Notes under the pieces: model-generated
Databases searched by the model: none
Told to the model about the DNA's origin: nothing
Seen by the model: the letters and a program-made list of their open reading frames with translations, nothing else
Assembly (NCBI GenBank): GCA_016932315.1
Contig: JAFGDD010000013.1
Span: 1-39,397 of the forward strand
Source: Candidatus Woesearchaeota archaeon
GTDB lineage: Archaea > Nanobdellota > Nanobdellia > Woesearchaeales > SM23-78
Reading direction: 5' to 3'
Length of the DNA: 39,397 nucleotides
Part shown: positions 14,302 to 22,885 of the stretch, piece by piece
Numbering within the stretch: the first letter of the stretch is position 1
How the letters are laid out: every line of letters starts with the position of its first letter
Position numbers and translations under genes: made by a program

Positions 14302-16197
14302 ATGTCGGAAATCATAGATGAAATATTAAGCCGTTTGCCCAAGGAAAAGATAAGCGATGCTGTCTTTGAAGGAGCAAATATAGTGCTTTACACCAAGAAC
14401 AAGGATTTCTTCCTGGATGACGGCGGAAGCGTCAGGGAAGTAGTTAACACCATAAAGAAGAGGATTGAGCTCAGGCCAGACCCCACCATCTGTATAGAGC
14501 AGGAAAAGGCAGAGAAGATTATCAAGAATATCGTGACAGAAGAGGCTAGAGTTGACCAGATAATATTTGACGTCCAAAGAAGCATTGTGATTATCGAGGT
14601 ACAAAAGCCAGGACTGGCTATTGGCAAGCAGGGTGAGAACTTGCAGGAAATCAAGAAACAGACGCTGTGGATTCCTCATATTAGGAGGACGCCTGCTATC
14701 AAGAGCCAGCTTATCGAGAGCATACGTATGGTGCTTTACCAGAACAATGATTACAGGAGAAAGTTCCTGCACAAGACAGGCCAGAGAATATATAATGGCT
14801 GGCTCAGAAGGGAGAAGAAAGAGGAATGGATAAGGATTAGCTTCCTAGGAGGGGCCAGGCAGGTAGGAAGAAGCTGCTGCTTATTGCAAACTCCAGAGTC
14901 CAGGGTGCTGCTTGATTGCGGGTTAGACGTGGCTAATGAGGATGAAGCTTACCCTTACCTTGATGCTCCTGAACTTAAGATTGCAGAGCTTGATGCAGTA
15001 ATTGTAAGCCACGCCCACCTAGACCATTGCGCACTCGTACCATACCTATTTAAGATGGGTTATAGAGGGCCTGTATATTGCACAGCGCCTACCAGGGATA
15101 TTATGATCCTGCTTCAACTCGACCTTATCAAGATTCAGAGGAACGAAGCCAAGGAGCCAATATATTCTACTGATGACATCAAGGAAATGGTGAAGCACAC
15201 AATCTGCCTGGATTATGAGGAAGTCACAGACATCACTCCTGATGTCAGGATTACGCTTTACAACGCAGGCCACATCCTCGGAAGCGCTCTTGTACATATT
15301 CACATAGGTAACGGCTTGCACAACATGGTCTATACTGGCGACGTGAAGTACGGCAAGACTAACATGCTCAGCCTTGCGAATACAAACTTTCCGAGGCTTG
15401 AGACTCTTATCATTGAGTCAACTTATGGAGGCAAGGATAATGTGATGCCACCTTCAAAAGACGCAGATGACCAGCTCAGCGAGCACATAATTGAGACTAT
15501 AAAAAGAAAAGGAAAAGTGCTCATGCCTGTCCTTGGAAGCGGAAGGGCTCAGGAAATAATTGTGTTAATAGACAAGCTCATAAGAGAAGGCAAGCTCAGC
15601 GAGGACCTGCCTGTGTATATCGACGGAATGGTATGGGATATCACGGCAATACACACAGCATATCCTGAGTATCTTAACTCAACACTCAGGCAGCAAATAT
15701 TCCATAAAGACAACAACCCATTCCTAAGAGCTAATATCAAAAGAATAGGAAGCCCGAAGGAAAGACAGGACTTAATTGAGGAGAAAGGGGCTTGCGTTAT
15801 ACTCGCAACCAGCGGAATGCTAGTCGGAGGGCCAAGCGTCGAGTACTTGAAGCAGCTTGCAGAGAACCCAAAGAACCTGCTCATCTTTACTTGTTACCAA
15901 GGCGAGGGAAGCCTTGGCCGCAGGATTCAGCGCGGAGAAAAAGAAATCAATTTCCAGAAAGGCAACAAGTTCGAGACAGTGCAAATAAACATGGATGTTG
16001 AAAAGCTCGAGATAACAGGTCACAGTGACAGGCGCGAGCTTGTAGCGTTCGTCAACCACTGCAACCCTAAGCCTAAAAGGGTGATTATTGTGCATGGAGA
16101 AAACAGCAAATGCCTGGACTTAGCCAAGAGCCTGCACATGCTAGCCAAAGTCGAGACAGTAGCTCCAAGGAATTTGGATGCGCTGAGGCTGAAATAG
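14302..16197 (+). CDS. FttA/aCPSF1, KH-MBL-beta-CASP ribonuclease and termination factor
   Basis: This is the archaeal homologue of CPSF73. It cleaves nascent RNA at U-rich 3' ends and causes transcription termination. The 631-residue protein has the family layout: two N-terminal KH-type domains (1-145, with the GXXG-like GKQGEN loop), a metallo-beta-lactamase domain with HAHLDH (237-242), NAGHILGSA and TGDVKYG, a beta-CASP insertion (STYGGKDN, VLGSGRAQE, ATSGMLVGG), and the closing EITGHSDR and VHGE motifs. A Shine-Dalgarno sequence (GGAGGAG) precedes ATG 14302. The poly-T tracts after the stop are the type of site this enzyme uses. Confidence 0.96.
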   Translation: MSEIIDEILSRLPKEKISDAVFEGANIVLYTKNKDFFLDDGGSVREVVNTIKKRIELRPDPTICIEQEKAEKIIKNIVTEEARVDQIIFDVQRSIVIIEVQKPGLAIGKQGENLQEIKKQTLWIPHIRRTPAIKSQLIESIRMVLYQNNDYRRKFLHKTGQRIYNGWLRREKKEEWIRISFLGGARQVGRSCCLLQTPESRVLLDCGLDVANEDEAYPYLDAPELKIAELDAVIVSHAHLDHCALVPYLFKMGYRGPVYCTAPTRDIMILLQLDLIKIQRNEAKEPIYSTDDIKEMVKHTICLDYEEVTDITPDVRITLYNAGHILGSALVHIHIGNGLHNMVYTGDVKYGKTNMLSLANTNFPRLETLIIESTYGGKDNVMPPSKDADDQLSEHIIETIKRKGKVLMPVLGSGRAQEIIVLIDKLIREGKLSEDLPVYIDGMVWDITAIHTAYPEYLNSTLRQQIFHKDNNPFLRANIKRIGSPKERQDLIEEKGACVILATSGMLVGGPSVEYLKQLAENPKNLLIFTCYQGEGSLGRRIQRGEKEINFQKGNKFETVQINMDVEKLEITGHSDRRELVAFVNHCNPKPKRVIIVHGENSKCLDLAKSLHMLAKVETVAPRNLDALRLK

Positions 16198-16209
16198 GTG
16201 TTAGACATA

Positions 16210-16285
16210 GCTTTTTAATTTCTTTTTAATTTCTTTCTATCTTTTGTTTATTCTTTTTAATTTTTTATTTTTAAGATTTTTAATT
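16210..16285 (+). terminator. T-rich termination zone after FttA
   Basis: A series of T-runs (CTTTTTAATT, CTTTTTAATTTC, CTTTTTAATTTTTTATTTTT) follows the FttA stop by about 15 nt. Archaeal RNA polymerase terminates at such U-tracts, helped by FttA, so the gene may end its own transcript here. A new TATA (GCTTTATATAC near 16290) begins just afterwards. Confidence 0.5.
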
Positions 16286-16384
16286 AGCAAAAGCTTTATA
16301 TACTTTTTAAGCCAGAAATCTGTTTGTTATCACAAAAGAGGTTAAATTGAAATTATTAATACATAATTAGAGTTAGGTTGGGTA

Positions 16385-16397
16385 ATATTTATAAAGT
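16385..16397 (+). promoter_or_regulatory. TATA box for the 519-residue unknown protein gene
   Basis: ATATTTATAAAG lies about 30 nt before the ATG at 16423, close to the leaderless spacing, although a GGAG sequence also lies between it and the start. An earlier TATA-like GCTTTATATAC near 16290 could supply a second promoter. Confidence 0.45.
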
Positions 16398-16422
16398 AAT
16401 GAATTAATGGAGAAGGTTAAGC

Positions 16423-17982
16423 ATGAGCATGGATGATATTGGCAAGTTGCTGGTAAAGCACGGCTTTATGAAGAAGAATGCCAAGGTTAAGTATCGCCAG
16501 AAGGAAGACAAGACGTGGTTTCCTGTTAAGGAGGACGAACAAATCAGTCCTTCTGATGCTGATATGGAAGTGGCAGAGGAGGTTAACATCCAGACTTATG
16601 ACCCTAAAATTTCTCCTTACGCAGCTTATCAGAAAACAGGTTATCCTGCTCCTTTTAAGCGCTACAGGCTTGTGGTTGAGGCTGCTAATCTAAGCATTGA
16701 GGAAACTTATTATTGGCTCCTTAATTATATGAAGCAGGAAAGCTCTTATCCTCACATTGAAAAATTAACTGATATATTCACTGCTAGCGAGCAGAGCGCT
16801 TTCTGGGGCGCTGCTCAATCAAGGGTTGGCATACAGCAGGATAGGGTTTCTAATTATCTGAAAGGGATTTCTGAGATGATTAAGCAATTATTCCAGCTTG
16901 TCAGGGAGCTAAGGATTCTGGATGAGAAGCTTGAGCCTAGAAAGCATTGGGGTAAGATAGCTGCTGCTGACGTCGCATTAAAAGGAGAATACACTGACCT
17001 TGTTGAGAACCGAGGCCAGCAGATTCAGCCCGGAAGCATTTATCACCTTGCTCAGAGCGTTGGCTTCACCATACTGCCTGACTTGTTCTTCAACACTCAT
17101 ATTTACAGCATTGATGATCTTGACAAGACTATTGATGCCATGAAGTTCAACAAGAACGTGAAGCAAGTCCTCAGGAGGAAGATGTATGCTTTTATTAATT
17201 GGAAGCTTAAGAGCGACCAGGAATTGGAGAACAGGAGGGTTTTCACATTAAAGTATTTGCGCCAGCACTGGAACGTCATCAAGATGTATATGAACTGGGT
17301 TAAGCCTTACCTAAAAAATATTGCAAGGCTTCAGATGAATCCTGAAATGAATGAAAGCCCTGAACTAATAAGCTCTTTTGAGACGAGCATTACTGAGATA
17401 GAGTTATTGGCTTACAAGGACAGCACTACTTCTTACCATCCAACGCTCATAGCTACTTTCAGGCACAGGACTAGGCCTGACTTGAGCTTTCAAAGGGACC
17501 AGTACGCTCACAAAGGACCGATTCACGTCGGCGTTGTAGAAGTCACTCTCAGGGGCTATGGGTGGACCAAGAGCCAGATAGAGGCTTATAAGAAAATGAA
17601 AAAGGAAGAAGACATGATGCTTCTCGGCATGGTGGATGAGAGCGTAAAAGCAGCAATGGATGCTTTGGGCGAGGATTTGGAAAAATATCTGTACGAAGCA
17701 GGCGAAAAGGAGTTTGAGGAGAAGCGCAAGGCTAAGGAAGCTGCTGAAAAGAAGAAAAAAAGGCAAGGCGATATGAGCTTGGGAGCAGGCATGTTCGAGC
17801 CTTTCCTCGCAGTCTTCCAAGGATTCGGCGAGATGTTTTCATTATTCGCGCCAACAGAGCTGTTCGGGAAAAAGAAAGAGAAAACCAAAGGCGACCCCAA
17901 GGGCGCTGCAAAGGCAGCTTCTGCTGAAATGTATCAGATGTACAAGAACTACAAAAAAGCCCACGCCATGCTCAGCTGGTGA
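16423..17982 (+). CDS. Conserved-looking 519-residue protein, unknown
   Basis: I cannot assign a family. The protein is soluble and mostly helical. Residues 1-50 form a small basic domain (VKHGFMKKNAKVKYRQKEDK), and 80-330 contain aromatic-rich helices (ETYYWLLNYMKQ, RKHWGKIAA, RQHWNVIKMYMNW). A beta segment (TLIATFRHRTRP...HVGVVEVTLRGYGW) comes at about 345-385. The C-terminal third has a Lys/Glu coiled coil followed by a hydrophobic amphipathic stretch (MFEPFLAVFQGFGEMFSLFA) that might touch a membrane. It probably forms a transcription unit with the coiled-coil and TIM-barrel genes downstream, with hairpin element E between them. Confidence 0.6.
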   Translation: MSMDDIGKLLVKHGFMKKNAKVKYRQKEDKTWFPVKEDEQISPSDADMEVAEEVNIQTYDPKISPYAAYQKTGYPAPFKRYRLVVEAANLSIEETYYWLLNYMKQESSYPHIEKLTDIFTASEQSAFWGAAQSRVGIQQDRVSNYLKGISEMIKQLFQLVRELRILDEKLEPRKHWGKIAAADVALKGEYTDLVENRGQQIQPGSIYHLAQSVGFTILPDLFFNTHIYSIDDLDKTIDAMKFNKNVKQVLRRKMYAFINWKLKSDQELENRRVFTLKYLRQHWNVIKMYMNWVKPYLKNIARLQMNPEMNESPELISSFETSITEIELLAYKDSTTSYHPTLIATFRHRTRPDLSFQRDQYAHKGPIHVGVVEVTLRGYGWTKSQIEAYKKMKKEEDMMLLGMVDESVKAAMDALGEDLEKYLYEAGEKEFEEKRKAKEAAEKKKKRQGDMSLGAGMFEPFLAVFQGFGEMFSLFAPTELFGKKKEKTKGDPKGAAKAASAEMYQMYKNYKKAHAMLSW

Positions 17983-18004
17983 GTTAATGATAGTTAATTC
18001 CAAT

Positions 18005-18117
18005 ACCGCCCTAAGGTGCAAACTTCCTTGGTCATAGAATCTTAGCGCGTTTGACGGGGTTGCCCCATCCGGGGGGCAGCGCCAAAGAAAAACAGAATCT
18101 GAAGTTTGCAAGGCGGT
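18005..18117 (+). repeat. Hairpin element E: empty-site version of element B
   Basis: This compact 113-nt element has an outer helix ACCGCC/GGCGGT and GCAAACTT/AAGTTTGC, and an inner arm TTGCCCC-ATCC-GGGGGGCA next to AGCGC/GCGCC. It aligns along its whole length with 9840-10050 once the 98-nt cassette there is removed; both give exactly 113 nt. It therefore serves as the unoccupied reference. It lies between the 519-residue protein gene and the coiled-coil gene. Confidence 0.85.
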
Positions 18118-18166
18118 AGTTAAAAATAAAAAAATAATTAAAAACAAAACAACATTCCTTTATGTC

Positions 18167-18799
18167 ATGGCAGAAGATGATGATATTAGCGCAGAGGAAA
18201 GGATAAAAAAGCTTCAAGCCTGGGAGAAGGCTAAGCGCAAAGAGCTCGAGGACAAGAAAAAGGAGCTTGAGGAGAAAAAGAAGGAGCTCGAGCAGCTTGA
18301 GACTAAGAGCAAGAAAGAAATTGAGAAAGCCAGGGAGAAAATAGAGGAAGAGATAGAAGAGATTGCTCTTGAGGAGAAGAGAAAGTTTGAAGAGCTTGAA
18401 GAGGCTCGTAAGAGGAAAGAGGCAGAGGAAAGAAGCCTGGAAGGAGCAATTGCAGAGGAAGAGAATAAGGGCAGAGTCAGGGAGGTTCCTCAGCAGAGAG
18501 GATATGGCGAAGTTATTGAGGAGATCCTGCGGGGCAACCCGACTGTTTATGATATTACTAATTATAATGTGATGAACCAGCTCGAAAGGTTGGCAGTGGA
18601 TGCTCTTAAAAGGTCTCTTACTTCGACAGAGAGGAGCTTTGTTGATTTAGTGCAATACCATGCTGAGAGGATGAAGCAGAGCGAGTTTTACGCCAGCAAA
18701 GACCCTGATAATTATATTACCCGAGAACTAAAAAAAATAGACCAGATAAACAGGAGCATCCGAGAAAGAGCAGAGCAAACAGGTGATTATAGGCCATGA
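18167..18799 (+). CDS. Coiled-coil protein paired with TIM-barrel gene, unknown
   Basis: The 210-residue protein has a long Glu/Lys coiled coil (residues 10-100), then a linker (RGYGEVIEEILRGNPTVYDI) and a helical C-terminal domain (NQLERLAVDALKRSLTSTER...NYITRELKKIDQINRS). The family is not recognised. Its stop overlaps the next start (ATGA at 18796-18799), a sign of translational coupling, so the two proteins probably act together. The highly charged coil suggests a scaffold or tether. Confidence 0.6.
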   Translation: MAEDDDISAEERIKKLQAWEKAKRKELEDKKKELEEKKKELEQLETKSKKEIEKAREKIEEEIEEIALEEKRKFEELEEARKRKEAEERSLEGAIAEEENKGRVREVPQQRGYGEVIEEILRGNPTVYDITNYNVMNQLERLAVDALKRSLTSTERSFVDLVQYHAERMKQSEFYASKDPDNYITRELKKIDQINRSIRERAEQTGDYRP

Positions 18800-20796
18800 T
18801 GTTCGGAGATTATTATCATTCATTGGACAGGGATTATGGAAAGATTGAGCCAGCAGATGTTCCCCCTCAGAAAGGAGTCCCTCTAGAAACCAGCACTCTA
18901 GGTCCGCAGGAGATCGGAACCAGTACAAATCCAATGACTAACCAGCTCCAGGCTTTTGCTGCAAGGATAAGGGAGGGAGCAGGCAAGATAGAGTTTAGTT
19001 TTATGGGCGCAGGCAAAAGCAACTCGCAACAGCCAAGCCCAGAGGCTTTTGGCTCAAAAGAAAGAGCAGACATGCGAGCATTGGCAGAGATTAACGAAAT
19101 TAAGACGAGCGTGCACGCTCCTCTTCACGCTCAGAGCCTTGCAGGATACGGAGAGCAGGGTTTTCACGACCAAGCAAGGCAGTTTGCTGTCAAGGAAATC
19201 GAGAGAGCGATACAATTCGCAGCAGAAGCTACAAAGGGCGGAGCAGTTGTCTTCCACACCCATGAATGGAGCAGGCCTTTAAGCGAGATAAAAGAGAAGA
19301 CCGGTGAGAGCCTGTTTCGGGGATACAAGGAGGAAGAGGATAAAGCGCCTGTCATGGTTGTTGACTCGCATACAGGAGAAATAAAGGCTGTAAGAAAAGA
19401 TTATTCTGTTTACGAGCCAAAGTTTCATACAGCGGCAACATATGAGAAAGAATTCGGGAAAAAAATAGTTGGAACAACAGATCAAAAGACCAACCTAAAA
19501 GTTGAAGCAGATGATTGGGTTGACATAGACGGCCATCCTATAAAGAGAGAGTGGATTCTTGACCCTGATAAATCAGATGAACTATTTAATAGAGTGCCTA
19601 TTTGGAATAAAGACAAAACAAATTTCGAAGTTGAGAGAGTAACTTACGATAAATTTGTAGAGCAGGCAAAGAAACTGGCAGAACAAGGAAAAAATGTTGC
19701 GCCAGAAGTTTTATTCTGGAAAACGCAGATGGCCAACAGGGTATTGCAAGCAAAAGGAAGCTCGCTATTCCATGCTCGACAATACGATGATGCAAAAGAA
19801 ACTAGGGACGCACTTATCAAAGCACTTAACTTTTATGAAAAACTTGAGAAAAATATTCCTGAAGATGAAAAATGGAAAATCATGCAAAGCCAGGGCTTGG
19901 ATGGAATGGGTTTGGTACCGCCAAAAAATGTGCTCCCATCCGAATATTTGAAGGACCGAATAAAAAAACATACTGATGAGATGAGATATATTCACGAGTC
20001 ATCTGCTTCATCCGACGCCCAGGCAAAGGAAGCATGGGAGCAGATGAATCGTGTGGAAAGAGTTGAGGATTACGGCAAGAAAAAAGTCGCTCAGACTATT
20101 GCAGAAGGAGCAATGCAGGCAATGATTTATACTGACCAGCACAGAAAAGAGCTTGATGCTCCGATTTATGTTGCTCCAGAAGCCTGGCAAACTGATAAGT
20201 ACGGCAGCCACCCTGACGAGATTAGGGCTATTGTGCTTGAGTCAAGAAAGCAAATGCAGGAACAACTGATAAAGGAAGGATATTCTGAAGAAGAAGCCAA
20301 GAGAAGATCTAAGGAGCATATCAAAGCGACGCTGGATGTTGGTCATGTCAACACCTGGAGAATGCATTTCAATAAATTGGACGGAGAGACCCCTGAGGAC
20401 AGGAACAAAAGGTTTGACAAGTGGCTGTTAACCCAGTCAGAAAAGCTGGCAAAGGAGGGAATTGTGGGGCACATTCATGTTTCTGATAATTTTGGCTATG
20501 ATGACGAGCACCTAACCCCCGGACAGGGTAATATTCCTATGAAGGAGTTTATCAAGAAAATGGAAGAAGCTGGCTTGAAAGATTTTATCGTAGAGAGCGG
20601 TAGCTACAATCCTATGACTGCTTTGCCTGACACATGGGCTTTGATGGGCAGCCCTATTTATGGCACCACAAGAGTGCCTACTTTCCGCTCTGTTCACGAG
20701 CAGCACTTTGGTTATCATAATCCTGCAACTTATATTGTCGGAGCTTATGCCCCTAGCAATGAGTGGAGGCTATGGTCAGAAGTGCCGATGGAGTGA
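18796..20796 (+). CDS. TIM-barrel xylose isomerase/AP endonuclease-like protein with large insertion
   Basis: The 666-residue protein carries the metal-ligand pattern of the sugar-phosphate isomerase/AP endonuclease 2 superfamily, but split: VVFHTHEW (H154, H156, E157), then APEAW (E462), TLDVGHVNTW (D514, H517), GHIHVSDNFG (H559, H561, D564) and IVESG (E600). Usual members are about 250-300 residues. Here roughly 300 residues, including VVDSHTGEIKAVRKDY and a charged helical section, are inserted between the first and second ligand strands. An N-terminal extension is also present. It is translationally coupled to the upstream coiled-coil gene. Substrate unknown: isomerase, epimerase or DNA endonuclease are all possible. 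Confidence 0.72.
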   Translation: MMFGDYYHSLDRDYGKIEPADVPPQKGVPLETSTLGPQEIGTSTNPMTNQLQAFAARIREGAGKIEFSFMGAGKSNSQQPSPEAFGSKERADMRALAEINEIKTSVHAPLHAQSLAGYGEQGFHDQARQFAVKEIERAIQFAAEATKGGAVVFHTHEWSRPLSEIKEKTGESLFRGYKEEEDKAPVMVVDSHTGEIKAVRKDYSVYEPKFHTAATYEKEFGKKIVGTTDQKTNLKVEADDWVDIDGHPIKREWILDPDKSDELFNRVPIWNKDKTNFEVERVTYDKFVEQAKKLAEQGKNVAPEVLFWKTQMANRVLQAKGSSLFHARQYDDAKETRDALIKALNFYEKLEKNIPEDEKWKIMQSQGLDGMGLVPPKNVLPSEYLKDRIKKHTDEMRYIHESSASSDAQAKEAWEQMNRVERVEDYGKKKVAQTIAEGAMQAMIYTDQHRKELDAPIYVAPEAWQTDKYGSHPDEIRAIVLESRKQMQEQLIKEGYSEEEAKRRSKEHIKATLDVGHVNTWRMHFNKLDGETPEDRNKRFDKWLLTQSEKLAKEGIVGHIHVSDNFGYDDEHLTPGQGNIPMKEFIKKMEEAGLKDFIVESGSYNPMTALPDTWALMGSPIYGTTRVPTFRSVHEQHFGYHNPATYIVGAYAPSNEWRLWSEVPME

Positions 20797-20806
20797 AATG
20801 TTAAGA

Positions 20807-21040
20807 AACAAAAAAATTGTTGTGCCAATTTTGCGAGCATCAATCGATTAAATAATCAATCGGTGACAGGGGGACTTGCCCAAGCAAAAGAGCAAAGCTC
20901 TTTTGATGTGCGAAGAAAACAAAGTTTTCTAGCACAACGAAACAAGTTTCGTTTGTCCCAAGAGGTAACTCTTGTGACCCTCGGGGATGTCACCACTAAA
21001 GTTATTTGGTCTTAATGCGAGCCCGGCACAATTTTTTTGT
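20807..21040 (+). repeat. Hairpin element F with second copy of the cassette
   Basis: An outer helix pairs ACAAAAAAAT..TGTGCC at 20808 with GGCACAATTTTTTTGT ending at 21040. Inside, GGTGACA/TGTCACC encloses TTGCCC and then a 97-nt cassette (20882-20978). Over the stretch 20876-20959 it is identical to 9896-9979 at all but three positions. The last cassette hairpin differs by compensatory changes (CAAGAG/CTCTTG here, CAAAAAC/GTTTTTG in element B). A CAATCGATT-type stem sits on the left arm. The flanking host sequence is unrelated to that of element B. It fills the 324-nt gap between two genes. Confidence 0.83.
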
Positions 21041-21120
21041 AAAAATAATGCTAATAAAAGCAAAAGTTTAATAAAAGAGAGGCGCTAAATAACTTAATAT
21101 TCAATAAAAGGGGTGGATTT

Positions 21121-21930
21121 TTGGAGTTTGACATCCATAAGAGGAAGAAGCAGGTTTCTGAAAGCTACTCAAAGGACGTCATAGACGTTTCTTATGCTTT
21201 TAGCAAGCGCGTCTACAAGGAGTTTGCAAAATTCATAAAAGCCATCATCCTATTCGGCAGCACTGCAAGGAAAAAACAGGAAACAAAAGGAGACATTGAC
21301 ATTCTTATAATCGTCGATGATGTTACAATAATTATTGACAGGGAGTTTGTCGAGGCTTACAGATTAATAATTGACAAGATAGTTGGAGAAGTTAACCCGA
21401 GAAAACTGCACGTCACAACCCTTAAGTTCACCAGCTTCTGGGAGTACATAAGAGCAGGAGATCCTGTGGCTATTAACATTTTAAGAGATGGAGTTCCAAT
21501 AATAGATTCTGGATTCTTTGAGCCATTGCAGATACTCCTCTACCAAGGCAGAATAAGGCCTAGTGTAGAGAGCATGTGGGCTTATTTCAGCAAGGCGCCA
21601 ATCACATTACATAATTCCAAATGGCACATAAAGCAGGGAGTACTAGACTTATACTGGGCGGTCATTGATTCTGCGCATGCAGCCCTGATGAAGCTTAATG
21701 AGGTTCCTCCAAGCCCTAGCCATGTTGCTGACATGCTTGAGCAGAAAATGGTCAGGAAAGGACTGATCAAGCAGAAATACGCAGATACCATGAGAAGATT
21801 CTATCACTTGTCAAGGACTGTACTGCACGGCCAGATAGTGGAGATTTCTGGCTCCCAGTTCGATGATTATTTCCTGCAGGCCAAGGACTTTGTTGACGAG
21901 ATGCAGAAGTTTATCGAGGGAAGAAAATAA
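21121..21930 (+). CDS. MNT-type nucleotidyltransferase with helical C-terminal domain
   Basis: The 269-residue protein has a minimal nucleotidyltransferase (pol-beta fold) motif, LFGSTARKKQETKGDIDILI, with G46-S47 and the metal carboxylates D58 and D60. The C-terminal half (about 150-269) is all helical with SRTVLHGQ and resembles a HEPN-type partner domain fused in one chain; that part is inferred. Such enzymes transfer nucleotides to proteins or RNAs and are often antitoxins of HEPN toxins. The start is TTG 21121, five bases after GGGGTGG. A 32-nt copy of the gene's 3' end lies at 22828-22859. Confidence 0.75.
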   Translation: MEFDIHKRKKQVSESYSKDVIDVSYAFSKRVYKEFAKFIKAIILFGSTARKKQETKGDIDILIIVDDVTIIIDREFVEAYRLIIDKIVGEVNPRKLHVTTLKFTSFWEYIRAGDPVAINILRDGVPIIDSGFFEPLQILLYQGRIRPSVESMWAYFSKAPITLHNSKWHIKQGVLDLYWAVIDSAHAALMKLNEVPPSPSHVADMLEQKMVRKGLIKQKYADTMRRFYHLSRTVLHGQIVEISGSQFDDYFLQAKDFVDEMQKFIEGRK

Positions 21931-21980
21931 TCCTGCAGTAACAATCACCATTAAAGTTATTAAATATTTAATTTATCGGA

Positions 21981-21993
21981 ATATTTATATATC
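21981..21993 (+). promoter_or_regulatory. TATA box for six-helix membrane protein gene
   Basis: ATATTTATATATC is centred about 26 nt before ATG 22014. No Shine-Dalgarno sequence is present, so leaderless translation is likely. Confidence 0.55.
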
Positions 21994-22013
21994 TTATTTC
22001 TCTAATCACTGGA

Positions 22014-22775
22014 ATGGCATTCATTTTCAATAAAAAAATAAAACTTGGAGAGTTAGTATCCATTTCTTGGAATGCATGGATGAAGCATTTCGGGTTCTTT
22101 ACCCTGCTTTTAATACCTTATTTCATACTTATGCTGATTCAGTTATATGCACAAACATATTATTTGTCAAACCCTAACCTCATGGCAGGCTTAGCAAAAT
22201 TTTTGATTGTCAGCCTTATTGTGTCTTTGCTTTCAATCATCCCGATATTCTTGATAATCATAGGAGCTGACAGTATAATCCGCGACAAAAAATTCAGCAT
22301 AAAGGAGGCGCTGAATCGCTCATGGTCAGTTTTCCCAAAATCAATAATAACTTACCTTTTGCTGATGCTATTCATCATTCTCTTGCTCATTCTGCTAATA
22401 ATTCCCGGAATAATATTTGGCGTATTCTGGACATTTGTGGTACAGGCCCTGATTCTGCGCAGGAAATGCTGTATTAAAGCGCTTAAGCACAGCTATCATG
22501 TGGTCAAGGGCGATTGGTGGAAAGTACTGGGAAACCTGATAGTCATAGGGCTGATAATAGCTGGGCTGAGCTACGCCGCGATTTTAGTGGTGTACTTAAT
22601 CGCTGGAATAATAGCTCTTGCGTCTCCTACAATTACTTTTTTAGGCTTCATCAGCTCATTCCTGTTCATGGCAATAATGATGCTGATAACCACGCTCGCA
22701 CTTCCTTTTGTCTATATCGCAGAAACAGCACTCTTCCTCAACCTTGAGGGAGTGAAAAAATTAAATAAAGAATGA
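22014..22775 (+). CDS. Polytopic membrane protein, unknown
   Basis: The 253-residue protein has about five or six transmembrane helices (roughly 25-48, 63-88, 110-145 as a long or double segment, 165-200, 205-240). It also has conserved-looking loop motifs: an N-terminal SWNAWMKHFGFF, ADSIIRDKKFSIKEALNRSWSVFPK, and KCCIKALKHSYHVVKGDWWKVLG. The paired A-L-x-x-S motifs before tryptophans resemble the membrane domains that pack as internal repeats in DUF-type and glycerophosphodiesterase membrane proteins. No enzyme motif is visible. It has its own promoter and is flanked by a nucleotidyltransferase gene and a scar of that gene's 3' end. Confidence 0.6.
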   Translation: MAFIFNKKIKLGELVSISWNAWMKHFGFFTLLLIPYFILMLIQLYAQTYYLSNPNLMAGLAKFLIVSLIVSLLSIIPIFLIIIGADSIIRDKKFSIKEALNRSWSVFPKSIITYLLLMLFIILLLILLIIPGIIFGVFWTFVVQALILRRKCCIKALKHSYHVVKGDWWKVLGNLIVIGLIIAGLSYAAILVVYLIAGIIALASPTITFLGFISSFLFMAIMMLITTLALPFVYIAETALFLNLEGVKKLNKE

Positions 22776-22827
22776 GTTTTCCCCCTGTTTCTCATTTATT
22801 TGCCGTAAGCCCAGAATTTTATTGGCT

Positions 22828-22859
22828 AGATGCAGAAGTTTATGGAGGGAAGAAAGTAA
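22828..22859 (+). pseudogene. Remnant copy of the nucleotidyltransferase gene 3' end
   Basis: The 32 bases match 21899-21930, the last codons and stop of the nucleotidyltransferase gene, at 30 of 32 positions and would encode MQKFMEGRK plus stop. An in-frame TAG lies directly before the ATG, so this is not a gene. It suggests that a second copy of the gene once stood here, or that the membrane-protein gene entered by a duplication. Confidence 0.65.
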
Positions 22860-22885
22860 ATGGTTATTTATTATTATGCATTAGC

